Assembly (NCBI GenBank): GCA_965237985.1 | Contig: OZ250161.1 | Coordinates: 1,922,001-1,986,000 of the forward strand | DNA from: G965212025 sp965237985 | Lineage (GTDB): Bacteria > Pseudomonadota > Gammaproteobacteria > Poriferisulfidales > Oxydemutatoraceae | Length of the DNA stretch: 64,000 nt | Direction of reading: 5' to 3' | Shown here: in pieces, positions 27,687 through 37,367 of the stretch | Layout: every line of letters starts with the position of its first letter | Position numbering within the stretch: position 1 is the first letter of the stretch | Position numbers and translations under genes: made by a program | Notes under the pieces: generated by a model | The model's database searches: none | What the model was told of the DNA's origin: nothing | The model's input: the letters and a program-made list of their open reading frames with translations, nothing else

Positions 27687-28619
27687 CTACGCTTTATTGT
27701 AGATGACATCCAGACTTTTTGATGTCCCTGTGGGCAGGCGTTTTATTTCCCGGTTGATCTGTATGTTGTCGATCAGGCGAACCTTTTCCAGCCAGCCGGC
27801 GGCCAGGACAATATCGGGTCTGGTCTTTGTAATCGACCTCGCCAAATATTTCTTGTCGCGAAACTCAAAGTACTCGGGACGAAATCCCATGTTGCGTAAA
27901 TGCTCGCAGGCGCGAAAGGAAATTTTTTCATAGTCCGTGTTTCCCTGTTTGACAGTTTCGCCGGCATGAAGCAGTGTGCGATACAGGCTGTTGGCCTGCG
28001 GTCGTTGTTCGGGAACGATGTGGACGTTCCTGGAACTCATGGCCAATCCGTCCGGTTCACGCACGGTCGGAGAAGCAATGATGTCAACGGGGTAGCCTTG
28101 GCTCTCGACCATTTGGCGGATGATGAGCAGCTGCTGATAGTCTTTTTCACCGAACACCATGAATCCAGGTTCCAGCAGCTCAAAAAGCCTGGCCACGACA
28201 GTGACCACTCCGTCAAAATGTCCGGGGCGAAAAGCACCACACAAAGTTTTGCCAAGTACCCCGGCACTTGGTGTGCGTGATTTGCCGCGCTGGTCTGGGT
28301 ACATGGTTTTTTCATTGGGAATAAAAACCATGTCGGTTCCGGCTGCCTGCAGAACTGCGCAATCTTTTTCTTCGCTGCGCGGATAGGTGACGAAATCTCT
28401 TTGTTCGTTGAATTGCAGGGGGTTGACGAAAATAGTTGCCACCACTCGCCCGGCATGTTTGCGTGCTGTTCGTATCAAAGAGCAATGCCCTTCGTGGAGG
28501 CCACCCATGGTGGGTACCAGGGAAATTCCTTTTCGCTGCTGCCGCCAGTTTTCCAGGCAGGCACGTGCTTCCGGAACAGTTCTTGTGATCAACAAAAAGT
28601 GCGGCCTGGGCCCTATCAA
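27687..28619 (-). CDS. panC: Pantothenate synthetase
   Basis: Joins pantoate and beta-alanine with ATP. The 310-residue protein has the nucleotide-binding GLHEGHCSLI, FVNPLQFNEQRDFVTYPR, GAFRPGHFDGVVTVVARL, FGEKDYQQLLIIR and the KMSKS-like MSSRNVHI. The C-terminus has a 20-residue tail beyond the typical end. The start overlaps the panB stop by 4 bases (ATGA). It may start a few codons later at TRTVPEARA, but the overlap supports the ATG used. Confidence 0.95.
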   Translation of the reverse strand: MIGPRPHFLLITRTVPEARACLENWRQQRKGISLVPTMGGLHEGHCSLIRTARKHAGRVVATIFVNPLQFNEQRDFVTYPRSEEKDCAVLQAAGTDMVFIPNEKTMYPDQRGKSRTPSAGVLGKTLCGAFRPGHFDGVVTVVARLFELLEPGFMVFGEKDYQQLLIIRQMVESQGYPVDIIASPTVREPDGLAMSSRNVHIVPEQRPQANSLYRTLLHAGETVKQGNTDYEKISFRACEHLRNMGFRPEYFEFRDKKYLARSITKTRPDIVLAAGWLEKVRLIDNIQINREIKRLPTGTSKSLDVIYNKA

Positions 28620-29455
28620 GGCCTAGGCTGTTCAGGCACCTTGTCTTGGTAAATGTGTTCCGGCCCTGGAAAAGTTCCGGAACGCACGGCTTGTGCATAA
28701 GCAAGGAACGCCTCTTTTATGGATTGCCGGCCAGTTAGAAAGTTTTTCACAAAGCGTGGGTGTCGACCGGAGAAGCCGAGAATGTCATGACCCACCAACA
28801 CCTGGCCATCGCAGTGAGGGCCGGCTCCAATACCAATCACGGGTACCGTCACCTGTTCCGTGACTTGTCTGGCAAGATCAGGCGGAATACATTCGAGCAG
28901 AAACATATCCGCTCCGGCATCATCTAATTCCCTGGCTTCGCCCAAAAGCTGTTTCGCGACTTTTTTCGTGGTTGCCTGGACCTTGTGGCCCCCGATTTTG
29001 TGCACCGACTGCGGTTTGAGACCCATATGGGCGCAACAGGAAATGCCACGGACACTGAGTGCATGCAACACTTCACACGACTCCGCGTTGGTTTCGATTT
29101 TGACCATTTCCATTTCCCCTTCTCGAATGAATCGTGCTGCGTTACGCAGCGCAAGATTCACGGTTGCGTAACTCATGAAGGGCATATCGCCAATGGTAAA
29201 TGCACGTTCAGTCACGAAACTGACGCATTTTGCATGATAGATCATATCGTCCATGGTGACTGAGGTGGTATTGCTTTTTCCCTGGACCACCATGCCCAAG
29301 GAGTCGCCAACCACGATCACGTCTATTTCTGCTGAGTCTATGGCTTTGGCAAACGTTGCGTCGTAAGCGGAAAGCGCAACAATTTTTCTTCGCTCTTGTC
29401 TTGCCTGGTGTAAATGCGCCAGCGTTAATTTACTGCTTATATGGTGTGTTTCCAT
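28616..29455 (-). CDS. panB: 3-Methyl-2-oxobutanoate hydroxymethyltransferase
   Basis: First step of pantothenate synthesis: transfers a hydroxymethyl group from methylene-tetrahydrofolate to ketoisovalerate. 279 residues, TIM barrel, with ALSAYDATFAKAIDSA, VIVVGDSLGMVVQGKSNT, HAKCVSF, CAHMGLKPQSVHKIGG and VPVIGIGAGPHCDGQVLV. All metal- and substrate-binding regions are present. It lies 33 bases after folK and overlaps panC. Confidence 0.96.
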   Translation of the reverse strand: METHHISSKLTLAHLHQARQERRKIVALSAYDATFAKAIDSAEIDVIVVGDSLGMVVQGKSNTTSVTMDDMIYHAKCVSFVTERAFTIGDMPFMSYATVNLALRNAARFIREGEMEMVKIETNAESCEVLHALSVRGISCCAHMGLKPQSVHKIGGHKVQATTKKVAKQLLGEARELDDAGADMFLLECIPPDLARQVTEQVTVPVIGIGAGPHCDGQVLVGHDILGFSGRHPRFVKNFLTGRQSIKEAFLAYAQAVRSGTFPGPEHIYQDKVPEQPRP

Positions 29456-29488
29456 AAGTGGGTGAGAATAGCACGAATTCGAACTTTT

Positions 29489-30112
29489 TCACCCCTGGCT
29501 GAACAGAAAGCGGATGCGAGATGCGGTCGCTTTGCGCTGTTTTATGGCGCGCGGAGGAGCCGAACTTTTTGTTCGCACTGCCAAGGGCTTCAAGGTGCCG
29601 ATACGGTAAACATCGTGTTTTTTGCAATGGCTTGCAAGCTCCCTGATTTTTCCTCGGTTGGGGATGTGCAAATCCGGTGCGATTTCCTGAAGTGGCTGTA
29701 AAACAAAGCAGCGTTTGTGGGCTTCAGGGTGCGGTATATTCAACCTGTCTCCAGCGATGACTTGATTGCCGTAAGTGATGATGTCCAGATCTAAAATACG
29801 TGGTCCCCAGCTTTGTCCGCGTCTTTTGCGGCCGTTAGTGTGTTCTATGGCTTTTAGTTCAGCCAACAGCGAAGAGGGGGGCAGCCGGGTTTCCAACAGC
29901 ACGGCGACGTTGATAAAGGGAGGTTGTGCCACGGGGCCGACCGGGGCACTGTGATACAGCCCGGATGTGCCGAACACCAGGGTGGCATTCAGTCTGTTCA
30001 GATCGTTTATGGCTTCCCGGAGCTTGCGTGTGGGGTTGCCCATGTTGGCGCCCAAGGAAATGGTCACAATTTCTGGTATGGGCAAATAAAAACGGTTGTT
30101 ATGGTGATGCAT
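29489..30112 (-). CDS. folK: 6-Hydroxymethyl-7,8-dihydropterin pyrophosphokinase
   Basis: Transfers pyrophosphate from ATP to the pterin in folate synthesis. The core has SLGANMGNPTRKLREAINDL, YHSAPVG, GRKRRGQSWGPRILDLDII and NIPHPEAHKRCFVLQPLQEI. At 207 residues it is about 40 residues longer than the usual protein, because of a basic C-terminal extension after residue 170 and a short His/Asn N-terminal stretch. The extension may be real or a shifted stop. It sits between pcnB and panB as in many gammaproteobacteria. Confidence 0.93.
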   Translation of the reverse strand: MHHHNNRFYLPIPEIVTISLGANMGNPTRKLREAINDLNRLNATLVFGTSGLYHSAPVGPVAQPPFINVAVLLETRLPPSSLLAELKAIEHTNGRKRRGQSWGPRILDLDIITYGNQVIAGDRLNIPHPEAHKRCFVLQPLQEIAPDLHIPNRGKIRELASHCKKHDVYRIGTLKPLAVRTKSSAPPRAIKQRKATASRIRFLFSQG

Positions 30113-30193
30113 ACAGTAGTCGTCCTGTTTTACGCCAGGGGTGCAGGGGTGGTGGTGGGAGCAGGAAGTGCTGCAGGGGCGAGGTGCCGTTGA

Positions 30194-31522
30194 CTAGGCA
30201 AAAGTTCCCGGAGTCCGGCTTATTTCGCGTTTCTGCGCGTGGCCGCTTAACCGCCTGGGAACTGTACTTTTCGTGCTCATTCCAGAGAGCACAGACAATG
30301 AAAGCAAATCACGGGCGGCGCGAATGTGCGCTGGCTTGAATGACAAATGTTTGCTTTTAAGCAGGGTTCTTTCGTAGCTTTCTTGTCTGTTTTCCATTTG
30401 CCACGCCAGCAGGCAGATTTTTTCGATGGTCCAGGCGACCTGCTTCGACAACGTTACGGTTTCATTTTGTTTCATTAAAAACCTTTTTATGGTGTGCACT
30501 AAAATTTCCAGGGGCAATTTGCGTGTTCGCTTGAGCCGGTGTTTGATTTCCAGCCAGAGAAATCCCAGAAACACAAAGTACAACGTGGCCCGGCATCCTT
30601 CTTTGATACGGCTATCGGTATCGGCAAACAATTTCTGCATAAAATAATTGTACGGGTTGGTTCCCTGTCCTTCGATCAACAATTTATGGGTTTGTGGGAA
30701 CAGTACACCAAACAATCCGAAATCCTTTAAAGTTTCAAAAGCCGCCAGGCTGCTACCGGATAAAAAGAGTTTTTGGCATTCTGTCCAGAGCCTGTGGCGA
30801 GATGCGGAATGCAACTTTTCAGCCTGGCGTTTTATGGTTGACACTTCGCCTGTCACCATCCCAAAATTCAATCTGGAAACAAAGCGCACGGCTCTCAGCA
30901 TACGCACCGGGTCTTCAGTGAAGCGCTCTGCTGCGTTTCCGATAGTTCGCAATTGCGTTGCTTCAAGGTCGGCGATGGCGTTTTCATGGCAAATCAAGCG
31001 GTCCGAAAACGGGCCGTAATACATCGCATTCACAGTGAAGTCACGTCTATCCATATCTTCTTCAAGATTGCCAAAAGTGTTTTCAGTTGCTGCAATGCCA
31101 GCTTTGCCGGGTCGTTTGGCTTTGCCACGAAACGTAGCGACTTCAACGACTTTTCGGTTGTAGAAAACGTGTGCGAGGCGAAAGCGTCTTCCTATTATTC
31201 GTGAAGAGCGACCAAACACGTTTCGTACCTGTTCCGGATGCGCAGCAGTCGCCACATCAAAATCTTTCGGTTCTCTGCCTGACAGCAGATCGCGTACTAC
31301 ACCCCCTACGATGTAGGTTTCGAACTGTGCTGCTTCCAGCTTTCTGACGACCCACAAAGCAGTACTGTCGCATAACTCAGGTCCAAGCCCCAGCTTTGAA
31401 GCCGTGTAAATGAGCGGTTTTCCAAGCTTGTCTTTGTTGCGAATTTGCGCCTCCCGCGCGTGCATTTTCAAGTTTCCCAATCCCCCCGCGCGGGGATTTG
31501 AGTCATAGCTGTCCGTGAACAA
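30194..31522 (-). CDS. pcnB: Poly(A) polymerase I
   Basis: Adds poly(A) tails that direct RNA decay. The 442-residue protein shows YIVGGVVRDLLSGREPKDFD with the catalytic Asp pair in DFDVAT, the third Asp in DRRDFTVNAMYY, and RFTEDPVRMLRAVRFVSRLN. A C-terminal basic tail (SGHAQKREISRTPGTFA) fits pcnB rather than a CCA-adding enzyme, although the two families are close. It is the first gene of the pcnB-folK-panBC-metXW operon. The true start may be later than 31522, since the first 40 residues are variable. Confidence 0.9.
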   Translation of the reverse strand: MFTDSYDSNPRAGGLGNLKMHAREAQIRNKDKLGKPLIYTASKLGLGPELCDSTALWVVRKLEAAQFETYIVGGVVRDLLSGREPKDFDVATAAHPEQVRNVFGRSSRIIGRRFRLAHVFYNRKVVEVATFRGKAKRPGKAGIAATENTFGNLEEDMDRRDFTVNAMYYGPFSDRLICHENAIADLEATQLRTIGNAAERFTEDPVRMLRAVRFVSRLNFGMVTGEVSTIKRQAEKLHSASRHRLWTECQKLFLSGSSLAAFETLKDFGLFGVLFPQTHKLLIEGQGTNPYNYFMQKLFADTDSRIKEGCRATLYFVFLGFLWLEIKHRLKRTRKLPLEILVHTIKRFLMKQNETVTLSKQVAWTIEKICLLAWQMENRQESYERTLLKSKHLSFKPAHIRAARDLLSLSVLSGMSTKSTVPRRLSGHAQKREISRTPGTFA

Positions 31523-31551
31523 ACCCGCGACAGAAAACGGGTACCGTCAAG

Positions 31552-32985
31552 CTACAATGACTTGGATTTCAGAACCATCATTTTGGGCACCTGCATTTCT
31601 TCAAAGGAGTATTTGATTCCACCAACGCCATGTCCGGACTGCTTATATCCAGCGAAAGGCATCCAGTCAACGCGAAACGCGGTGTGATCATTGACCATGA
31701 CCGCCGAAGCACTCAATCGTCGAGCACAGTACAAAGCTGTGTCCAGATCCTTGGTCATTACGGCTGCCTGAAAAGAGAAAGGAGTGGCGTTGGCTCGGGC
31801 GATCGCCTCATCCAATGTTTCATAGGTGTAGACGCAGATCACCGGGCCGAATATCTCATGGCAACTGACTTTGGCGTTTGCCAACGGGTCTTGAAGCACT
31901 GTACAGGCGTAGGTGCTGTTGGAAAGTCTTTTGCCACCGGCGGCACATCGCGCACCGGAGTGGATGGCTTCATCCACCCAATCTTCCACTCGCCCAACTT
32001 CCCGGTGGGAGATGAGTGGCCCAACTTCAGTATCTTCCGCCAAGGGATCACCTATTACCATGCGTTCAGCGCGTTCTGCCAACATGTCCACAACACGCTC
32101 GGCAATCGACTGGTGTGCATAAACCCGCTGTACGGAAACGCATACTTGGCCAGCGTGGTAAAAGCCGCCTTTAGCGACAAGTCCCATGTTTTCGTCCAGT
32201 TCGGCATCAGGGGCAACTATCAGCGGCGCAATGCCACCGTGTTCCAAGGCGCAGCGGGTGCCCGGCGCCAGGCGGGTACGCAATCCCCATCCCACGTTGC
32301 CGCTGCCAATGAAGCTCAAAAATCCAACCTGATCGTCTGCCGCCAGACGGGAAGCTACCTGGTTGTCTACAGAAAGTGCCTGGCAATATGCTTCAGGGAG
32401 CCCTGCTTCACGCAAAATTTCCACGAAAGCGAAGCAGGACAGGGGTGTTCTGGTTGCCGGCTTGACCACCACCGGGCACCCAGCGGCTATTGCCGGTGCC
32501 ACCTGGTGTACGATCAGGTTGAATGGATGGTTGAAAGCGCTTAAAGCCAGTACGACTCCGATCGGTTCATGCCAGCTGACTGTCAGGCGGTTCAGAGAGC
32601 TGGCAGTCAGTCCCATGGGGACTCCTTCGCCAGCTGAAGTACGAAGGCAGTCCACACAACTTTGCAGGCCATCAGCTGCACGCGCCACTTCGATGCGTGA
32701 ATCGACCAGTGGCTTGCCACCCTCGGCCGCAGCCTGCCGCGCCAGTTGCTCGCAACGCTGGGAGATGATGGTCGCGGCTTTCATGAGAATATCAATACGC
32801 TCAGCACGCGACAGCCATTGCTCGCGGTTCAGGTAAGTCTGATGCGCCAGTGCCAGTGCCTGTAAAGCTGTTTGCTCATCGCTGGTTTCGACGCTGCCTG
32901 TTTCACTTTCATCCCAAGGCGAAAACACGCCTTGGGTACCACTTGCAACACCCCCGACGACAAGGGTTTTATAGTGTTGTTTCAT
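31552..32985 (-). CDS. NAD(P)-dependent aldehyde dehydrogenase
   Basis: About 477 residues, ALDH superfamily. GVVLALSAFNHPFNLIVHQ is the cofactor-binding segment, FIGSGNVGW the nucleotide loop, ALEHGGIAP the general-base region and FYHAGQVCVSVQRVYAH holds the catalytic Cys. EHGG replaces the usual ELGG. Substrate is not deducible; in methanotrophs such genes next to als-type acetolactate synthases exist but their role is unclear. It starts 28 bases after the als stop and is probably cotranscribed. An ATG at 33000 would add five residues. Confidence 0.87.
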   Translation of the reverse strand: MKQHYKTLVVGGVASGTQGVFSPWDESETGSVETSDEQTALQALALAHQTYLNREQWLSRAERIDILMKAATIISQRCEQLARQAAAEGGKPLVDSRIEVARAADGLQSCVDCLRTSAGEGVPMGLTASSLNRLTVSWHEPIGVVLALSAFNHPFNLIVHQVAPAIAAGCPVVVKPATRTPLSCFAFVEILREAGLPEAYCQALSVDNQVASRLAADDQVGFLSFIGSGNVGWGLRTRLAPGTRCALEHGGIAPLIVAPDAELDENMGLVAKGGFYHAGQVCVSVQRVYAHQSIAERVVDMLAERAERMVIGDPLAEDTEVGPLISHREVGRVEDWVDEAIHSGARCAAGGKRLSNSTYACTVLQDPLANAKVSCHEIFGPVICVYTYETLDEAIARANATPFSFQAAVMTKDLDTALYCARRLSASAVMVNDHTAFRVDWMPFAGYKQSGHGVGGIKYSFEEMQVPKMMVLKSKSL

Positions 32986-33013
32986 ACCTGAAATCCGCAC
33001 AAAGAAATGTTGC

Positions 33014-34681
33014 TTACAGGGGGCAGACCATTTCGTTGGAGCGACTGGTGAACGCCATGTTCACTGAATAGTCGACCGGACAATCAATGACAACCACCGT
33101 GTTGTCTTTTATTGCCTGTTTCAAAATGGGCAACAAGTCCGCCGTTTCCTCAACCCGGTAGCCTTTGGCACCAAAGCTTTCCGCGTATTTCACAAAATCC
33201 GGGTTGGTAAAAGAGGTATGGCTTTGGCGACCAAAAGTACGTTTCTGATGCCAGGTAATCAAACCGTATTCGTTGTCTTTCCAAATCAGGACAATGATAG
33301 GCGTACCGATTCGCAAAGCCGTTTCCAGTTCCTGGGAATTCATCAGGAAGCCGGCGTCGCCGGTAACAGTCACAACAGTGCGGTCTGGATGCACGAGCTT
33401 GGCGGCGATTGCACCTGGTACCCCTATGCCCATGGAAGCAAAGCCGTTGGAAATGATGCAACTATTCGGCCGGTTTGCCTGGTACATTCTGGACAGCCAC
33501 ATTTTATGTGCACCGACATCGCTGACGACGATGTCTTCCGGTTCCAGGGCCTGGCGCAAATCCCAAAGTATTTTCTGTGGTTTCACTGGAAAACCAGTGT
33601 CGTCTGCATTTTCGGAAAATTCCCGTTGTATCAGTTCGCGCAAATTATCCGCGTAATGCCTTCCGGCCTGTGGGTGGGTGGGGTCGGATTCCGCGCGGCC
33701 ATGTTTTGAACTTGTCATGCGCTCGAGTGTGGAGGAAATGTTGCCTATGACGGAGCAGTCCGGGATATAGTGCTGATCGACTTCCGACGGACTTTCATCA
33801 AGGTGGACCAAGATTTTGTCTTTATGCGGGTTCCACAAAAATGGGTGGTACTCGACGATATCGTAGCCAATACAAAGCACAAGATCGGCACGTTCAAAGC
33901 CGCAACTCACAAAGTCTTTCGCTTTCAGCCCGATAGTGCCGAGACTCATAGCGTGCTCATAAGGCAGACAGCCCTTGGCCATGAATGTATTGGCCACCGG
34001 CAGGCCGAGGGCCAGCGCAAAATTCGACAGAGAGCCGCTGGCACGGGCACGAATGATCCCATTGCCCGCGATCACCACAGGAAATTTTGCGTTGTCAATC
34101 ATTTGCATGACTGTATTGATCGTTTCATCCTGGGCAAGGAAGGGAGGTGGGGATTTCACGCTCAGAGGAGTCAGATCCTCGCTGGCATGGGCTTCAGCCA
34201 TATTTTCCGGAACCTCTATGAAACAGCCGCCCGGTTTTTCAAGTTGGGCGACTTTGAATGCTTTACGGACCATTTCAGGGATCACACTGACATCCCGAAT
34301 TCCCCCGCTGTATTTCGAAATGAAAGTGAAAAAATCTACCAATGGTAAAATCTGATGGCTTTCTTTGTGCATTCGGGTAGTGGCACCTTGCCCGGCAATG
34401 CCGACGATCGGGGCGTTGTCCATGTTCGCATCAGCAAAGCCGGTTACTAGGTTGGTGGCACCTGGTCCGAGAGTTGCCATGCATACGCCTGCCCGCCCGG
34501 TCAGACGTCCGTAAACATCCGCCATGAAAGCCGCGCCCTGCTCGTGGCGTGTGGTGATAAAGCGAATGTCGCTGTCGAGCAAGACGTCCATCAACCCGAT
34601 GTTTTCTTCGCCGGGTATCCCGAAGATGTACTCAACGCTTTCGTTTTCCAAACACTTGATGAAAAGTTCTGCTCCATTCAT
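33014..34681 (-). CDS. Acetolactate synthase, large-subunit type
   Basis: 555 residues, thiamine diphosphate enzyme. The N-terminal domain has YIFGIPGEENIGLMDVL with the catalytic Glu in RHEQGAAFMADVYGRL, then GPGATNLVTGFADA. The C-terminal domain has VTGDAGFLMNSQELETA and WKDNEYGLI, the ThDP/Mg motif GDA-x(n)-N. The sequence is closer to catabolic AlsS-like proteins, which work without a small subunit, than to the ilvI product upstream. Its 5' end and leader are duplicated at 17783-18104. It lies 197 bases after ilvI. Confidence 0.88.
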   Translation of the reverse strand: MNGAELFIKCLENESVEYIFGIPGEENIGLMDVLLDSDIRFITTRHEQGAAFMADVYGRLTGRAGVCMATLGPGATNLVTGFADANMDNAPIVGIAGQGATTRMHKESHQILPLVDFFTFISKYSGGIRDVSVIPEMVRKAFKVAQLEKPGGCFIEVPENMAEAHASEDLTPLSVKSPPPFLAQDETINTVMQMIDNAKFPVVIAGNGIIRARASGSLSNFALALGLPVANTFMAKGCLPYEHAMSLGTIGLKAKDFVSCGFERADLVLCIGYDIVEYHPFLWNPHKDKILVHLDESPSEVDQHYIPDCSVIGNISSTLERMTSSKHGRAESDPTHPQAGRHYADNLRELIQREFSENADDTGFPVKPQKILWDLRQALEPEDIVVSDVGAHKMWLSRMYQANRPNSCIISNGFASMGIGVPGAIAAKLVHPDRTVVTVTGDAGFLMNSQELETALRIGTPIIVLIWKDNEYGLITWHQKRTFGRQSHTSFTNPDFVKYAESFGAKGYRVEETADLLPILKQAIKDNTVVVIDCPVDYSVNMAFTSRSNEMVCPL

Positions 34682-34909
34682 AGGTTTTCTCCTGCGTGCA
34701 ATCCAGTGGAAAGCGAGTAATACCCCAGTTGCAAAAAAATGACTCCTTTGCTGAGTAGGGCGGGATTATAGCGTGTTCGTCCCCGTATTGGGGGCAATAA
34801 CCTGGCTCCCGCCTGTAAAAAAGTTTTGTCAGCGTCCATGTCCGGTTTCGCGTGAACAATCCTGTCGACCCCGAAGCATCAAAACATTTCCGTGCCGGAA
34901 ATCGGGTCG
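34589..34909. repeat. Source copy of the dispersed als/ilvI junction duplication
   Basis: This is the original context of the copy at 17783-18104: the ilvI 3' end, the als leader with an AGGAG-like site before ATG 34681, and the first als codons. Confidence 0.9.
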
Positions 34910-36726
34910 CCCCCTGGTTTTTCATCGTTGCTTGGCGTTGCTCGTTTTTTGATGTGCTCACCAGTGATCATGTGAGTGTAGCTTTGTCCAGGGCTGACCA
35001 TAGGATAGACGCCGGCATCCTGATCAATTTTTACTTCCAGGAACGCCGGGCCGGGAAAATTGACAAACGCTTTCAATACCGGACGCACTTGCGATTTTTT
35101 AACGATGCGCCGAGAGAATTTGAAACCATCCGCCAGAACCGCTTTTACGAAATCCTTGCGATGCAGAGACTTGTCACTTGCGACAAAGCGCTTTTCAAAA
35201 AAGATTTTCTGCCATTGGCGCACCATGCCATCACCGTTGTTGTTCAACAACAAAATTTTGACTGGCAAATTGTAAGTGGTAACGGTTTCCAGTTCGCCAA
35301 TATTCATGCGCAGACTGCCGTCACCATCGATATCGTATACCTGGCGTTGGGGGCAGGCAAGTTGTGCGCCGATGGCGGCCGGCAATCCAAAGCCCATGGT
35401 TCCCATGGAGCCTGATGTCAGCCAAGTGCGTGGATGCTCGTAATCCAGGTATTGTGCTGCCCACATTTGGTGCTGCCCGACCCCGGTGGTAATGATGGCT
35501 TCCCCTTTCAAAAGCAGGTTCAATTCTTCAAGAACGTAATAGGGTTGAACCAGTTCACTGTTGCGGTCGTAATCCAGTCTGTGCTGATGTTTCAGCCTGT
35601 TCACGTGTTTGTGCCAGTCTTCGAGGTTCGGGCGATGGCCGCCGTCGTTGTCCATCAACACCCGTAGTGCGGCTGCGAGGTCGCCGTGGTAATGCCAAGT
35701 GGTCGGCTTGACTTTATTGATTTCGGCGTGGTCTATGTCTATGTGCATGATGGCACGGGCGTTGGGAGCAAATTTTTCCGGGCAGCCGGCGACCCGGTCG
35801 TCAAAACGAGTTCCCAAGGCAATGAGCAGATCGCAGTCTTCAACCGCGTAGTTGGCATAGGCGGTCCCGTGCATGCCCAGCATGTGCAGACTGAGGCGGT
35901 GCTTGGTGCGGAAAGCGCCGATGCCCATCAGGGTCGTTACGGCGGGAACTTGATAGCGTTTGACAAAGCGTTGCACCTCGGGTGCTGCATTGGCATGGAT
36001 CACGCCACCGCCAAGGTACAAAAGCGGGCGTTTGGCATTGCTCAAGGCTTTGAAAAAGCGTCGGCAATGGGGGATGGTCAGTCGGTTTTTGCGCATGCTT
36101 TCCAGGCGACTGCGGTATCCCCTGAGTTCCACCTGGCCTTTTCCGGTGTACACCATTTCGCAGGTTTGAATGTCCTTGGGGATATCCACCACTACCGGGC
36201 CGGGGCGCCCGGTAGTGGCAATCTGGAAAGCGCTGCGCAGGGTCATTTCCAGTTTCTCCGGGTCCTTGACCAGGAAAACATGCTTTGCGCAGCTGCTCAT
36301 GATGTTGAAAATCGGAGCTTCCTGGAAAGCATCTGTGCCGATGGCATGGCTCGGCACCTGGCCGCTGATCATCACCACCGGTATCGAATCAGCCATGCAA
36401 TCTCTGATTGGGGTCACGGAATTGGTTGCCCCTGGACCCGACGTGACCAAGAACACGCCCGCCTTTCCTGATGCACGGGCATAGCCGGCCGCCATGAATC
36501 CTGCGCCTTGTTCGTTGGCAGGTACGACGAGCATCAGGGGCGGGGTTTCGGGGGATTTCTGATGCGCATCGTTGAATCGGAAGATGGCATCAAAGGAGGG
36601 CAAAATCGCCCCACCGCTGTAACCGAAAATTGTTTTGACTCCGAGGTCGGTCAAGGTGTGCACCAACACATCCGCGCCGCTCATGCGTGTACCCGCTATC
36701 TGCTCCTTTTCTGGTTTTGTTGCCAT
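34879..36726 (-). CDS. ilvI: Acetolactate synthase III-type large subunit
   Basis: 615 residues, the biosynthetic enzyme for valine, leucine and isoleucine. Motifs: GVKTIFGYSGGAILPSFDAI, VVPANEQGAGFMAAGYARAS with the catalytic Glu, GPGATNSVTPIRDCMADSIP, RFDDRVAGCPEKF and DIDGDGSLRMNIGELETVT followed by NNNGDGMVRQWQ. The usual next gene, the regulatory small subunit ilvH/ilvN, is absent: the stop is followed directly by the als leader. The C-terminus is slightly extended (about 25 residues). It is preceded by a 640-bp gene-free stretch. Confidence 0.92.
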   Translation of the reverse strand: MATKPEKEQIAGTRMSGADVLVHTLTDLGVKTIFGYSGGAILPSFDAIFRFNDAHQKSPETPPLMLVVPANEQGAGFMAAGYARASGKAGVFLVTSGPGATNSVTPIRDCMADSIPVVMISGQVPSHAIGTDAFQEAPIFNIMSSCAKHVFLVKDPEKLEMTLRSAFQIATTGRPGPVVVDIPKDIQTCEMVYTGKGQVELRGYRSRLESMRKNRLTIPHCRRFFKALSNAKRPLLYLGGGVIHANAAPEVQRFVKRYQVPAVTTLMGIGAFRTKHRLSLHMLGMHGTAYANYAVEDCDLLIALGTRFDDRVAGCPEKFAPNARAIMHIDIDHAEINKVKPTTWHYHGDLAAALRVLMDNDGGHRPNLEDWHKHVNRLKHQHRLDYDRNSELVQPYYVLEELNLLLKGEAIITTGVGQHQMWAAQYLDYEHPRTWLTSGSMGTMGFGLPAAIGAQLACPQRQVYDIDGDGSLRMNIGELETVTTYNLPVKILLLNNNGDGMVRQWQKIFFEKRFVASDKSLHRKDFVKAVLADGFKFSRRIVKKSQVRPVLKAFVNFPGPAFLEVKIDQDAGVYPMVSPGQSYTHMITGEHIKKRATPSNDEKPGGDPISGTEMF

Positions 36727-37367
36727 TTACTCGCTTGCGACCAAACTCCTTGCGTCCTGAAAGACATCTGCTGTGTCCATGCTGAAGTTGTCGTGGCCAC
36801 TACTGTGAAAGTAACACAAAAACACAGCGAGACACTAAACTACCACTCCCTGTCTACGAGCAACATGATCATGTCCGCCTTTTTAGCTTACAACTTTCCG
36901 ATCGGAACTTTTAGCCAGGAGGAAGCGAACAGCACAAAAGTCAAGCAGTTCTAGGGTGTTGCTCATGAGCGGCCGGCAACACCGCGTGCCGCGTCCGCGA
37001 TCATCAGGGACATCTGAAGCGCTGGAAGACGGCACGCGATGTGCACCTCAGCGGGCGACCTGCCCGCGGGCTTTTCCAAGCCAGTTGCCAGTGCCGAAAG
37101 AGTCCGGTCGGATTAAGGGTTGAATGTTGCCGTTGAAAAACTGTTTCCCGGCTTCGTTTGCCAGCGGTGAAAAATAACCGGGCATTTTTCATTTGTTGCG
37201 CTCTGCCAAGTGTGGCCTCTGAACTTTTTTGTAATCTGGCTTTGAGTCACTGCTGGCAGGAAAGTGCGGAATGGCTGTTCCCCAGTCGCAACGCCTCGAA
37301 GCAGGCGTGTTTTCGTGTTTTTTATGTGCTGCGCCGAGGGCTGATGTACATTAGCGGTTCGGCTGGC
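36727..37367. other. Gene-free stretch between ilvI and rluB
   Basis: No convincing gene on either strand; a 62-codon minus-strand frame at 37004-37192 is basic and unlike any family I know. It holds the ilvI leader on the minus strand, with a TTGACT at about 36940 that could be a -35 box but no clear -10. A GC-rich hairpin GCGGGC-GACCT-GCCCGC lies at 37051-37067, possibly a terminator or attenuator. Confidence 0.4.

Noticed and set aside
37004..37192. 62-codon minus-strand frame between ilvI and rluB
   Set aside because: Basic, no motif, no ribosome site, and not supported by context.
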